This document shows, one piece after another, positions 1-7,331 of a DNA stretch of 64,000 nt. The notes beneath the pieces were generated by a model. The model was not told where the DNA came from and made no database searches. It was given only the letters and a program-made list of their open reading frames with translations. Positions within the stretch are counted from its first letter, which is position 1. Each line of letters opens with the position of its first letter. The stretch is from Clostridium acetobutylicum ATCC 824 (lineage in GTDB: Bacteria > Bacillota > Clostridia > Clostridiales > Clostridiaceae), in NCBI RefSeq assembly GCF_000008765.1, contig NC_003030.1, positions 3,072,001 through 3,136,000 of the forward strand, written 5' to 3'. The translations under genes were made by a program, and so were the position numbers.

Positions 1-695
1 TTATCACTTTTTATAAGATATAAAAGAGCTTGAAGCTGCATTAATACTGCCGATAATGTATGTCCAACAGAATCATGAATTTCCCTTGATATTCTATTTC
101 TTTCCCTAAGAATGCTTAACTCTTCTACCGTTTCAGAATATCTTTCAAGCTTTTCATAAGCTCCCCTTAACTTTTCTTCCGATTCTCTGAGCCTATCATA
201 AAGTCCCTGCGCCTCTATTTTTCTTTTTTGTTCTTCTCTAAAGCTGTCTCCTATAAAAACTAAAGTAAATATTAAAAGTATGCTAAAGAGAATATTTATT
301 AAATTAGTTCCCGCCTTTAAACTAAAGGGAATTTTTACATTTTGAATAATTATTACAACTGAGCATATTATACCAGAAGCATACGCTTGAGTTTTAGAAA
401 GCATTATAGATGAATCTAAAACAGATATAAAAAGAAATAGGAAACTAAAATTCCTTACATAACTATACATAAAACAAACTAAAACCAAATCTACTACCAT
501 AGAAACACTAACATACTTCCTATTCCTTAAATAATAAATTCTAAACTGAGTTACAATAATATACATAAGAAAAAATACTATAAAATAATACATCTCTGTA
601 TTTTTTAATTCACCATAAAAAACAGCACACATTCCTATGAGTAAATATACAGCATACCTAATAATGGTCAAAAAATAATAGCTTTTGTTTTTCAA
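1..695 (-). CDS. Sensor histidine kinase, NarL/LiaS-like class, C-terminus cut by window edge
   Basis: The visible 231 codons read as a membrane sensor kinase of the HisKA_3 class. About 150 N-terminal residues are strongly hydrophobic and form several membrane segments without a large extracellular domain. A charged linker (about 150-200) and the dimerisation/phosphoacceptor box REIHDSVGH follow, with the phosphorylated His near residue 207. The ATPase domain lies beyond position 1. I chose a TTG start at 695 because GGAGTGAG sits 5 nt upstream; no ATG fits. That ribosome binding site overlaps the stop of the HAD gene upstream, so the two are probably co-translated. The partner response regulator should lie to the left of the window. 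The signal sensed cannot be told from sequence. Confidence 0.85.
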   Translation of the reverse strand, partial: MKNKSYYFLTIIRYAVYLLIGMCAVFYGELKNTEMYYFIVFFLMYIIVTQFRIYYLRNRKYVSVSMVVDLVLVCFMYSYVRNFSFLFLFISVLDSSIMLSKTQAYASGIICSVVIIIQNVKIPFSLKAGTNLINILFSILLIFTLVFIGDSFREEQKRKIEAQGLYDRLRESEEKLRGAYEKLERYSETVEELSILRERNRISREIHDSVGHTLSAVLMQLQALLYLIKSD

Positions 696-707
696 AAAAT
701 CTCACTC

Positions 708-1514
708 CTACAAGTTTTCTAATGCCCAGTTTACAATGTATTCAAGTGGATTGTCATCATTTGATGGACATATATTGCTGCACATGCTTATAAGTCTATT
801 GTTGCCATTTGACACACAAAAACCATATCCCGCCTTTTTTATTAGTTCGTAATCATTCATGTTATCACCTACAGAAATAACCTTATTAATATCAACACCC
901 TCTAGATTGCACAAATTTTCTAGTGCTGCTCCCTTTGATAAACCCTTTGGAATTATTTCTAAATAATTTTCACCGCTTCTCACCAAATTAACCTTTCCAA
1001 AAAGCCTTTCAAAGTTTTCTTCTAAGTAATCCTCCTGATTTTTCTCTCCTACAACAAGAACTTTCGTCCACTTTTCTTTCCAAAGCTCTTCTGGAATTTC
1101 GTAGAATACACTGTAACCCCTTTTTTTAAATCTTTCAGTAAATCTGCAAGTGTTGTAAATATAGGTATTTTCATTACTGTATATTTCAATTCCAAAGGAA
1201 GTATCGTATTCCTTTACCTTTTTTATTATTTCTTTTACTCTATCATCTAATTCTATTTCAAATATAGTCTTACTTTTATTGAAATCATATATTTTAGCTC
1301 CGTTGTAAAGTATGACTGGTAAATCCACCTGAAGATTTCTTATATACCTATATGCTGATTCCATAGTTCTCCCAGTGGCTATAGTAAACCTCCCACCTAA
1401 ACTTTGAAACTTTTTTATAGCATTAAGATTCTTTTCTGAAATTCTTTTATCACTGCCAATTAAAGTATCATCCATATCAGATATTAAAATCCATCCCTCA
1501 AATCTTTTGTTCAA
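708..1514 (-). CDS. HAD-superfamily phosphatase, Cof/YidA type
   Basis: A cytoplasmic sugar-phosphate or nucleotide-like phosphatase of the Cof (HAD IIB) family, about 268 residues, the usual length. Motif I is DMDDTL close to the N-terminus, giving the nucleophile and acid/base aspartates. The late Mg-binding motif is GDNMND about 50 residues from the C-terminus. Between them lies the alpha/beta cap typical of the Cof group. A GTG at 1523 is also in frame, but AAAGGGTGA is 5 nt before the TTG at 1514, so I prefer TTG. The gene is followed directly by the histidine kinase. Substrates of Cof enzymes are broad and cannot be assigned here. Confidence 0.88.
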   Translation of the reverse strand: MNKRFEGWILISDMDDTLIGSDKRISEKNLNAIKKFQSLGGRFTIATGRTMESAYRYIRNLQVDLPVILYNGAKIYDFNKSKTIFEIELDDRVKEIIKKVKEYDTSFGIEIYSNENTYIYNTCRFTERFKKRGYSVFYEIPEELWKEKWTKVLVVGEKNQEDYLEENFERLFGKVNLVRSGENYLEIIPKGLSKGAALENLCNLEGVDINKVISVGDNMNDYELIKKAGYGFCVSNGNNRLISMCSNICPSNDDNPLEYIVNWALENL

Positions 1515-1768
1515 ATATATCACCCTTTAAAATTTTTTAACTAATTTAATTATAACAGCTGGGAAATAAAACAAACAGTTATAATTATTAAAAAATCAAA
1601 CCTAATTATAAATACTTTTTATAATTATTTTAATAACCAATTATTAACTAAATAAGATGATATATAAAATCACTATTATTTAGGAAATCTATTATCATCC
1701 CTTTTTATAAAATTTAAATTGTAGTATCATAGATTATAAGCTTTATTAATTTATAGGAGGTCACTATT

Positions 1769-2245
1769 ATGGAAAAAATCGCAAGTTTTACTGTTAACCA
1801 CTTAACACTTCAACCAGGTGTTTATGTTTCGAGAAAAGATAAATTTGGTGATGTAGTTATTACTACTTTTGATATACGAATGACAAGTCCAAATGAGGAA
1901 CCAGTTATGAATACCGCTGAGGTTCATACTATAGAACATCTAGGGGCAACTTTTTTAAGAAATCACGGAACATATGCAGAAAAAACAGTATACTTTGGGC
2001 CAATGGGATGCAGAACAGGCTTTTACTTGATTTTACAGGGAGATTATACTTCAAATGATATTGTACCTTTATTAAGGGAAATGTATAAATTCATTGCAGA
2101 TTTTAAAGGTGAGGTTCCAGGTGCTGCTGCACGTGATTGTGGAAATTATCTTGACATGAACCTACCTATGGCAAACTACTGGGGAAAGAAATTTTCAGCT
2201 CTCCTAGATAACATATCTGAAGATAGATTAAATTATCCAGAGTAA
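1769..2245 (+). CDS. luxS: S-ribosylhomocysteine lyase LuxS
   Basis: LuxS cleaves S-ribosylhomocysteine to homocysteine and 4,5-dihydroxy-2,3-pentanedione, the precursor of autoinducer-2, as part of the activated methyl cycle. The protein has 158 residues, the normal family length. The metal-binding HxxEH motif is visible as HTIEH near residue 54, followed by LRNH. The conserved Cys region GPMGCRTGFY is near residue 84, and a later conserved Cys lies in ARDCGNY. The ATG start has TAGGAGGT 8 nt upstream. It is a single-gene unit closed by a strong hairpin terminator. No Pfs nucleosidase gene is adjacent. Confidence 0.96.
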   Translation: MEKIASFTVNHLTLQPGVYVSRKDKFGDVVITTFDIRMTSPNEEPVMNTAEVHTIEHLGATFLRNHGTYAEKTVYFGPMGCRTGFYLILQGDYTSNDIVPLLREMYKFIADFKGEVPGAAARDCGNYLDMNLPMANYWGKKFSALLDNISEDRLNYPE

Positions 2246-2256
2246 ATATTAAAATC

Positions 2257-2292
2257 AAGGCTATTGGAAATTATCCAATAGCCTTTTTATTT
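2257..2292 (+). terminator. Intrinsic terminator of luxS
   Basis: A 12-bp perfect stem (AAGGCTATTGGA paired with TCCAATAGCCTT), a 5-nt loop and a TTTTTATTTT tail, starting 12 nt after the luxS stop. Confidence 0.93.
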
Positions 2293-2369
2293 TGCATTAA
2301 ACGCCAAATAATAACTATATTTTTGATTTTATATATTTTTTTATTGCATTTTATATAATAATTCAATTA

Positions 2370-2398
2370 TTTACTTTTTTTTCAAAACATGCTATGAT
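2370..2398 (+). promoter_or_regulatory. Promoter of first FG-GAP/NlpC-P60 gene
   Basis: TTTACT, a 17-nt spacer and TATGAT with an upstream TG (TGC before the -10). The second copy of the gene has a closely similar T-rich tract and TGCTATAAT at 4097-4105, so the promoter was duplicated with the gene. Confidence 0.6.
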
Positions 2399-2421
2399 AT
2401 ATGTCAAAGGAGGGGGATATA

Positions 2422-3933
2422 ATGAAAAAACTTTTCACAAATTTACTATTATTGTGCTCAATAGTTTTCCTTGGAGCACTTTTAAATGGACATAACGTGC
2501 AAGCTAGTGATTCATTTACATATCCTAGTGCATATGGTTGGTGGTCAGTAGACAATGGCTATGACGTTAATAATGTTAACAGTAGAATGGTTAGTGGCGA
2601 TTTTAATGGCGATGGTAAAGCCGATGTTGCTACCTTCTATGACTACGGTAATGGTGCTTCTAGAATTCATGTATTCACATCAAATGGAAGTTCCTTTGAC
2701 TATGCTAGTGCGTATGGTTGGTGGAATACTCCAAGCGGTTATGACCCTAAGAGAATTACAGCTGTTGTAGCTGGTGATTTTAACGGTGATCACAAGGATG
2801 ATATTGCGGTTATATATAATTACGGTAATTCTGAAACAAGAATTCATGTATTCATTTCTACTGGAAGTTCCTTTAGTTATACTGATTGTAACGGTTGGTG
2901 GAATGCTACTGGTTATGATGCTGGAAGAATTACAGGAGCTGTAGCTGGTGACTTTAATGGTGATGGTAAATCGGATATTGCTACTATGTACGATTATGGC
3001 GGAGGTGAAACTAGAATTCACGTATTCACTTCAACTGGAAGTTCATTTACCTATACTGGTGCAAATGGCTGGTGGAACTCTACTGGTTATGATTCCAACA
3101 GAGTTAAAGGAAGAGTTGTAGCTGGTGATTTTAATGGTGACGGTAAAACTGATATTGCTGCTATGTATGATTACGGTGGTAGTGAAAGTCGCATCCATGT
3201 ATTTCTTTCTACTGGAGATTCCTTTAAGTACACTGGGGCAAATGGTTGGTGGAGCACTACTGGATACGATGCTAACAAAGTTACTGGAAGGCTTGTAGCT
3301 GGTGACTTTAATGGTGATGGCAAAGCTGATATTGCTGCTATGTACGATTATGGCAACGCAGAAACTAGAATCCATGTATTAACCTCTAACGGCGACTCTT
3401 TTACCTACACTGGAGCAAACGGTTGGTGGAATACCACTGGTTATGATGCTAACAGAGTTACTGGAAGGGTTGTAGCTGGTGACTTTAATGGTGATCACAA
3501 AGCTGACATCGCCGCTTTCTATGATTATGGGAGTTCTGCTTCTAGAATTCACGTTTTTACTTCAAACGCTGATTCTCCCGAATCTTCAAAAGGAGCAGAG
3601 CTAGTAGCCTATGCTGAAAGCTTCTTAGGCGTACCTTATGTATGGGGTGGTGCAGATCCTAGTGGATTTGACTGTTCCGGTTTAGTTCAATACTGCTACG
3701 AACACTTTGGAGTAGATCTTCCACGTACTACCTACGATCAGGTTAACTGTGGTACTACTGTAACAGATGATCTTCAGCCAGGAGATTTATTATTCTTTGG
3801 CTCTGCAACAAGTCCAACTCACGTGGCTATTTATGCCGGAAATAGTAAAATGGTTGAAGCACCTCATACAGGCGCAAATGTAAGACTTGTCGATATTAGG
3901 TCCTACTTTATAGCAAAGAGAATATTTAACTAA
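2422..3933 (+). CDS. Secreted FG-GAP repeat protein with NlpC/P60 peptidase domain (copy 1)
   Basis: A 503-residue exported cell-wall protein. A signal peptide (about 1-30, KK then a hydrophobic stretch) is followed by six imperfect repeats of about 55 residues. Each repeat carries a Ca-binding-like GDFNGDGKADIA loop, then YDYG, RIHVF and NGWW, as in FG-GAP/VCBS beta-propeller blades. The last 120 residues are an NlpC/P60 endopeptidase with catalytic Cys in FDCSGL and His in THVAIY. NlpC/P60 enzymes cut gamma-D-Glu-diamino acid bonds in peptidoglycan stem peptides, so the repeats may target the enzyme to the wall or glycans. I start at the second in-frame ATG because AGGAGGGGG precedes it. 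It lies in tandem with a close paralogue. Confidence 0.9.
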   Translation: MKKLFTNLLLLCSIVFLGALLNGHNVQASDSFTYPSAYGWWSVDNGYDVNNVNSRMVSGDFNGDGKADVATFYDYGNGASRIHVFTSNGSSFDYASAYGWWNTPSGYDPKRITAVVAGDFNGDHKDDIAVIYNYGNSETRIHVFISTGSSFSYTDCNGWWNATGYDAGRITGAVAGDFNGDGKSDIATMYDYGGGETRIHVFTSTGSSFTYTGANGWWNSTGYDSNRVKGRVVAGDFNGDGKTDIAAMYDYGGSESRIHVFLSTGDSFKYTGANGWWSTTGYDANKVTGRLVAGDFNGDGKADIAAMYDYGNAETRIHVLTSNGDSFTYTGANGWWNTTGYDANRVTGRVVAGDFNGDHKADIAAFYDYGSSASRIHVFTSNADSPESSKGAELVAYAESFLGVPYVWGGADPSGFDCSGLVQYCYEHFGVDLPRTTYDQVNCGTTVTDDLQPGDLLFFGSATSPTHVAIYAGNSKMVEAPHTGANVRLVDIRSYFIAKRIFN

Positions 3934-3937
3934 AAAG

Positions 3938-3966
3938 AAGCTGTCCTATTTCGGACAGCTTTTTAT
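3938..3966 (+). terminator. Intrinsic terminator
   Basis: AAGCTGTCC pairs with GGACAGCTT around a 6-nt loop, followed by TTTTAT, immediately after the stop. The paralogue downstream ends in a nearly identical hairpin. Confidence 0.92.
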
Positions 3967-4099
3967 GAAATCTTACTTAATAATGATATATGCACACAAT
4001 TTCTTAAAAGAAGTGCAATAATATATTTAAAATTCCTAATGTTATATTTTATAATATTATATTAATATTAACATTACTTTATTTTTTTTCAATATATGC

Positions 4100-4105
4100 T
4101 ATAAT
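4100..4105 (+). promoter_or_regulatory. -10 element of second FG-GAP/NlpC-P60 gene
   Basis: TATAAT preceded by TGC (extended -10 form) inside a sequence that resembles the promoter of copy 1. A clear -35 is not visible; CTTTAT is at the 17-nt distance. Confidence 0.5.
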
Positions 4106-4129
4106 ATGTATGAAAGGGAGGTATTATTA

Positions 4130-5641
4130 ATGAAAAAAATTTTTACTAATGTATTATTAGTAGGCTTTTTAGTCTTTATTAGTGCAATTTTATATGGACA
4201 CAGTGTACAAGCTAGTGATTCTTTTACTTACGCTAGTGCAAACGGTTGGTGGAGTACTCCTAGCGGTTATGATGTCAATAATGTTGGTAGTAGAATGGTA
4301 AGTGGAGACTTTAACGGAGATGGCAAGGCCGATGTTGCAACCTTCTATGATTATGGTAATGGTGCTTCTAGAATTCATGTATTTACTTCTACTGGAAGTT
4401 CATTTGATTATTCTTCAAACGGTTGGTGGAGTACTCCTAGTGGCTACACTGCAAGTAGAATTGCAGCTGTTGTAGCTGGTGATTTTAACGGTGATGGTAA
4501 AGATGATATTGCTGCCATATACGATTATGGTGGTGGTCAAACAAGAATTCATGTATTTATTTCTACCGGAAAATCCTTTAGTTATACCGATTCTAATGGA
4601 TGGTGGAGCACTCCTAGTGGCTACACTGCAAGTAGAATTACAGGTGCTGTAGCTGGCGATTTTAATGGTGATGGTAAAGATGATATTGCTACTATGTACG
4701 ATTATGGCAACAGCGAAACAAGAATTCATGTATTTACTTCTACTGGAAGTTCCTTTAATTACAGTGGTCCAAGCGGTTGGTGGAGTTCCACTGGTTATGA
4801 TTCCAACAGAGTTAAAGGAAGAATTGTAGCTGGTGATTTTAATGGTGATGGTAAAACTGATATTGCTGCTATGTATGATTATGGTAATACAGCTTCTAGG
4901 ATTCATGTATTCACTTCCACTGGAAGTTCCTTTAACTACAGTGGTCCAAACGGTTGGTGGAGTACTCCTAGCGGTTATGATGCTAATAAGGTTACAGGTA
5001 GACTTGTAGCTGGCGATTTCAATGGCGACAAAAAAGCTGATATTGCTGCTATGTACGATTATGGTAATACAGCTTCTAGAATTCATGTATTCACTTCTAC
5101 TGGGAGCTCTTTTAGCTATACAAATTCTAATGGTTGGTGGGGAGTTTCTAGCGGATACGACGCTAATAGAGTCACAGGTAGAGTTGTAGCTGGTGACTTT
5201 AATGGTGATGGTAGCGCTGATATTGCTGCCTTTTACGATTATGGCAACACAGCTTCTAGAATTCATGTATTTACTTCAAACGCTGTTCCTACTCCTAATA
5301 AAGGAGCTCAGTTAGTAGCTTATGCAAGAACCTTTATAGGTGTACCTTATGTATGGGGTGGTACAGATCCTAGTGGATTCGATTGTTCAGGCTTAGTTAT
5401 GTATTGTTATGCACACTTTGGAGTAAATCTCCCACATTATACAGGAGATCAAGTTAAATATGGAACTGTTGTTACAAACCTTCAACCAGGAGATTTATTA
5501 TTCTTCGGTTCTACATCTGATCCTTATCATGTAGCTATTTATTCAGGTAATGGTTATATGATAGAGGCTCCAAAAACTGGTGAAACTGTTCACGAAACAC
5601 CTATTAGATCATACTCTATAGCAAAGAGAATATTTAATTAA
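4130..5641 (+). CDS. Secreted FG-GAP repeat protein with NlpC/P60 peptidase domain (copy 2)
   Basis: A paralogue of the preceding gene with the same plan in 503 residues: signal peptide, six FG-GAP-like blades (GDFNGDGK...DIA, YDYG, SRIHVFTS) and a C-terminal NlpC/P60 domain with Cys in FDCSGL and His in YHVAIY. The segment after the His reads EAPKTG here and EAPHTG in copy 1, so the copies may differ near the active site. The ATG at 4130 is chosen because AAGGGAGG stands 7-8 nt upstream. Repeats are more alike in DNA between neighbouring blades than in the termini, which points to blade duplication or gene conversion. Own promoter and terminator flank it. Confidence 0.9.
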   Translation: MKKIFTNVLLVGFLVFISAILYGHSVQASDSFTYASANGWWSTPSGYDVNNVGSRMVSGDFNGDGKADVATFYDYGNGASRIHVFTSTGSSFDYSSNGWWSTPSGYTASRIAAVVAGDFNGDGKDDIAAIYDYGGGQTRIHVFISTGKSFSYTDSNGWWSTPSGYTASRITGAVAGDFNGDGKDDIATMYDYGNSETRIHVFTSTGSSFNYSGPSGWWSSTGYDSNRVKGRIVAGDFNGDGKTDIAAMYDYGNTASRIHVFTSTGSSFNYSGPNGWWSTPSGYDANKVTGRLVAGDFNGDKKADIAAMYDYGNTASRIHVFTSTGSSFSYTNSNGWWGVSSGYDANRVTGRVVAGDFNGDGSADIAAFYDYGNTASRIHVFTSNAVPTPNKGAQLVAYARTFIGVPYVWGGTDPSGFDCSGLVMYCYAHFGVNLPHYTGDQVKYGTVVTNLQPGDLLFFGSTSDPYHVAIYSGNGYMIEAPKTGETVHETPIRSYSIAKRIFN

Positions 5642-5642
5642 A

Positions 5643-5676
5643 AAGAAGCTGTCCTACTCTGGACAGCTTCTTTTTA
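5643..5676 (+). terminator. Intrinsic terminator
   Basis: A 12-bp stem (AAGAAGCTGTCC with GGACAGCTTCTT), a 6-nt loop and a T tail right after the stop codon. Confidence 0.93.
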
Positions 5677-5795
5677 TGCAACTTAATTCTATGTTTTATA
5701 TTATGGATTTATATATTTTCCTAATTACGTACAGTCCCAACAACATTTTTCATTCCAAATAGTGAACTACACTGATTATCCTCAGTTTTAATTCT

Positions 5796-6770
5796 TTATT
5801 TATTCACAACATTAATTGGACATCCATCAACAAACTGCTTTAAATTATTCACAGCTATGTTCATAAGTCTTTGTCTTGCTTCACTAGTCGCCCATGCAAT
5901 ATGTGGTGTTATTATGCAGTTCTCCGCTTTTAAAAGTGGATTATCTTCTTTTATAGGCTCAAAGGATACAACATCAAGCGCTGCTGCGTAAACCTTATTC
6001 TCCTTTAAAGCTTCATATAAATCTCTTTCATTTATAAGTCCACCTCTTGCTGTATTTATTATAATTACTCCATTCTTCATTTTTTTGATACTAGCTTTAT
6101 TTATCATTTCTTTGTTATCATCTTTTAGCGGACAGTGAAGAGAGATCACATCTGCCTCTTTAAAAAGAGTATCTAAGCTTACAAACTTCATACTTTCATT
6201 TTCATATTTCTTGTCTGGATGTGGAGTATACACAAAAACCTTCATTCCTAGAGCTTCTGCCGCTTTCTGCATAGCTTTTCCTATGCTTCCATATCCAACA
6301 AGACCTATTGTTTTACCTGAAAGCTCAATTATAGGATATTTTAAATAAGAAAAATCAGCACAATTCTGCCAATCTCCCTTCTTTACTGATGCATTATGTT
6401 GCCCAACATGTCCGCATATTTCAAGTATAAGTGCCATGGACATTTGGACTACCGATGAAGTGCTATATTGTGGAATATTGGTTACCACTATTCCTTTTTT
6501 CTTTGCAAACTCTAAGTCAACTACATTGTACCCTGTTGCAAGAACACCTATATATTTGAGTTTGGGAAGTTTTTCAATTACCTTACTTGTTATTATAGTT
6601 TTATTAGTCAAAATAGCTTCAGCATCTCTAGCCCTTTCAATTGTCTTTTCTTCTTCTTTTCCTGTATAATCTGTTCTATCATATACAGTTAAATCTCCAA
6701 TTTCTTTAAAAGCTTCCCAGGACATATCTCCAGGGTTTAAAGTATATCCATCTAAAACTACTATCTTCAA
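5796..6770 (-). CDS. D-2-hydroxyacid dehydrogenase (glycerate dehydrogenase-like)
   Basis: An NAD(P)-dependent dehydrogenase of the D-isomer 2-hydroxyacid family, 324 residues. The nucleotide-binding motif is GYGSIG near residue 150. The catalytic Arg lies in NTARGG near 230 and the His in ITPHIAW near 285, with a Glu in between (VVSFEP). The best start is TTG at 6770, because GGAGGG is 7 nt upstream and the codon overlaps the TGA of the cupin gene (TTGA); an ATG at 6785 has no ribosome binding site. The substrate (glycerate, hydroxypyruvate or another 2-oxoacid) cannot be fixed from sequence. Translation is probably coupled to the cupin gene. Confidence 0.87.
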   Translation of the reverse strand: MKIVVLDGYTLNPGDMSWEAFKEIGDLTVYDRTDYTGKEEEKTIERARDAEAILTNKTIITSKVIEKLPKLKYIGVLATGYNVVDLEFAKKKGIVVTNIPQYSTSSVVQMSMALILEICGHVGQHNASVKKGDWQNCADFSYLKYPIIELSGKTIGLVGYGSIGKAMQKAAEALGMKVFVYTPHPDKKYENESMKFVSLDTLFKEADVISLHCPLKDDNKEMINKASIKKMKNGVIIINTARGGLINERDLYEALKENKVYAAALDVVSFEPIKEDNPLLKAENCIITPHIAWATSEARQRLMNIAVNNLKQFVDGCPINVVNK

Positions 6771-7159
6771 TTTTCTTCCCTCCATAAAACCTTGTCATTT
6801 TTTATTATTTCTTTATTATCTCTACCTGTTGGAATAGTTCTAATAACATTAAATTCTGCAAAGTTATCCGTTATATTTTCAAGAGTATGAATATTATTAC
6901 CCATCCTAATAACCATACCTTTAGTTATTACTCTTGATTTTTCTAATCCTTCTTCCATCCATTTCAAAACTATTTGTCCCTTGGTAACTATAACTGCTTC
7001 ATCAATAGTTCTATGTTTATGATACTCTTGAATTGAATGTGGAGGAATTTTATTTAAGTGTATTTCGTACTCATTAAATATAAAATAATCGACTTCAGTT
7101 CCATTTTCTTTTTTAACAGATATGGCATCATCTTTCGTATATATTTTTAAATTACACAT
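6767..7159 (-). CDS. Small single-domain cupin protein
   Basis: A 130-residue protein with a cupin-like beta-barrel pattern: HSIQEYHKH as the first metal-binding motif, an intervening acidic strand and a later GNNIHTLEN that supplies a further His. Small cupins bind metals and act as isomerases, dioxygenases or ligand sensors; nothing here picks one. I start at the ATG at 7159 with AAGGAGAG 5 nt upstream. Its stop overlaps the TTG start of the dehydrogenase downstream, so both proteins likely serve the same small-molecule step. Confidence 0.75.
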   Translation of the reverse strand: MCNLKIYTKDDAISVKKENGTEVDYFIFNEYEIHLNKIPPHSIQEYHKHRTIDEAVIVTKGQIVLKWMEEGLEKSRVITKGMVIRMGNNIHTLENITDNFAEFNVIRTIPTGRDNKEIIKNDKVLWREEN

Positions 7160-7276
7160 AAACACTCTCCTTTTTTAATTTTTTATAGACATGATTAGAA
7201 TTATTCCGTACTTAAATTAAATGTAAAACTTTTACTGTATATGATTTATTAATGTGTTATATCCTTTCAATAGAAC

Positions 7277-7312
7277 AAAACCCTTGATTTTTTTAATACT
7301 TTCAAGGGTTTT
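7277..7312 (-). terminator. Intrinsic terminator of topB
   Basis: An 11-bp stem (AAAACCCTTGA with TCAAGGGTTTT) lies 20 nt after the topB stop and is followed on this strand by TTTTGTTCTATT. Confidence 0.75.
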
Positions 7313-7331
7313 ATAGCACTAATGAAATACT

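Noticed and set aside
2680-5266. Long open frames on the minus strand inside the two FG-GAP genes
   Set aside because: They have no ribosome binding sites and mirror the repeats of the sense protein (low-complexity Ile/Thr/Ser). They arise from the biased codons of the repeated blades.
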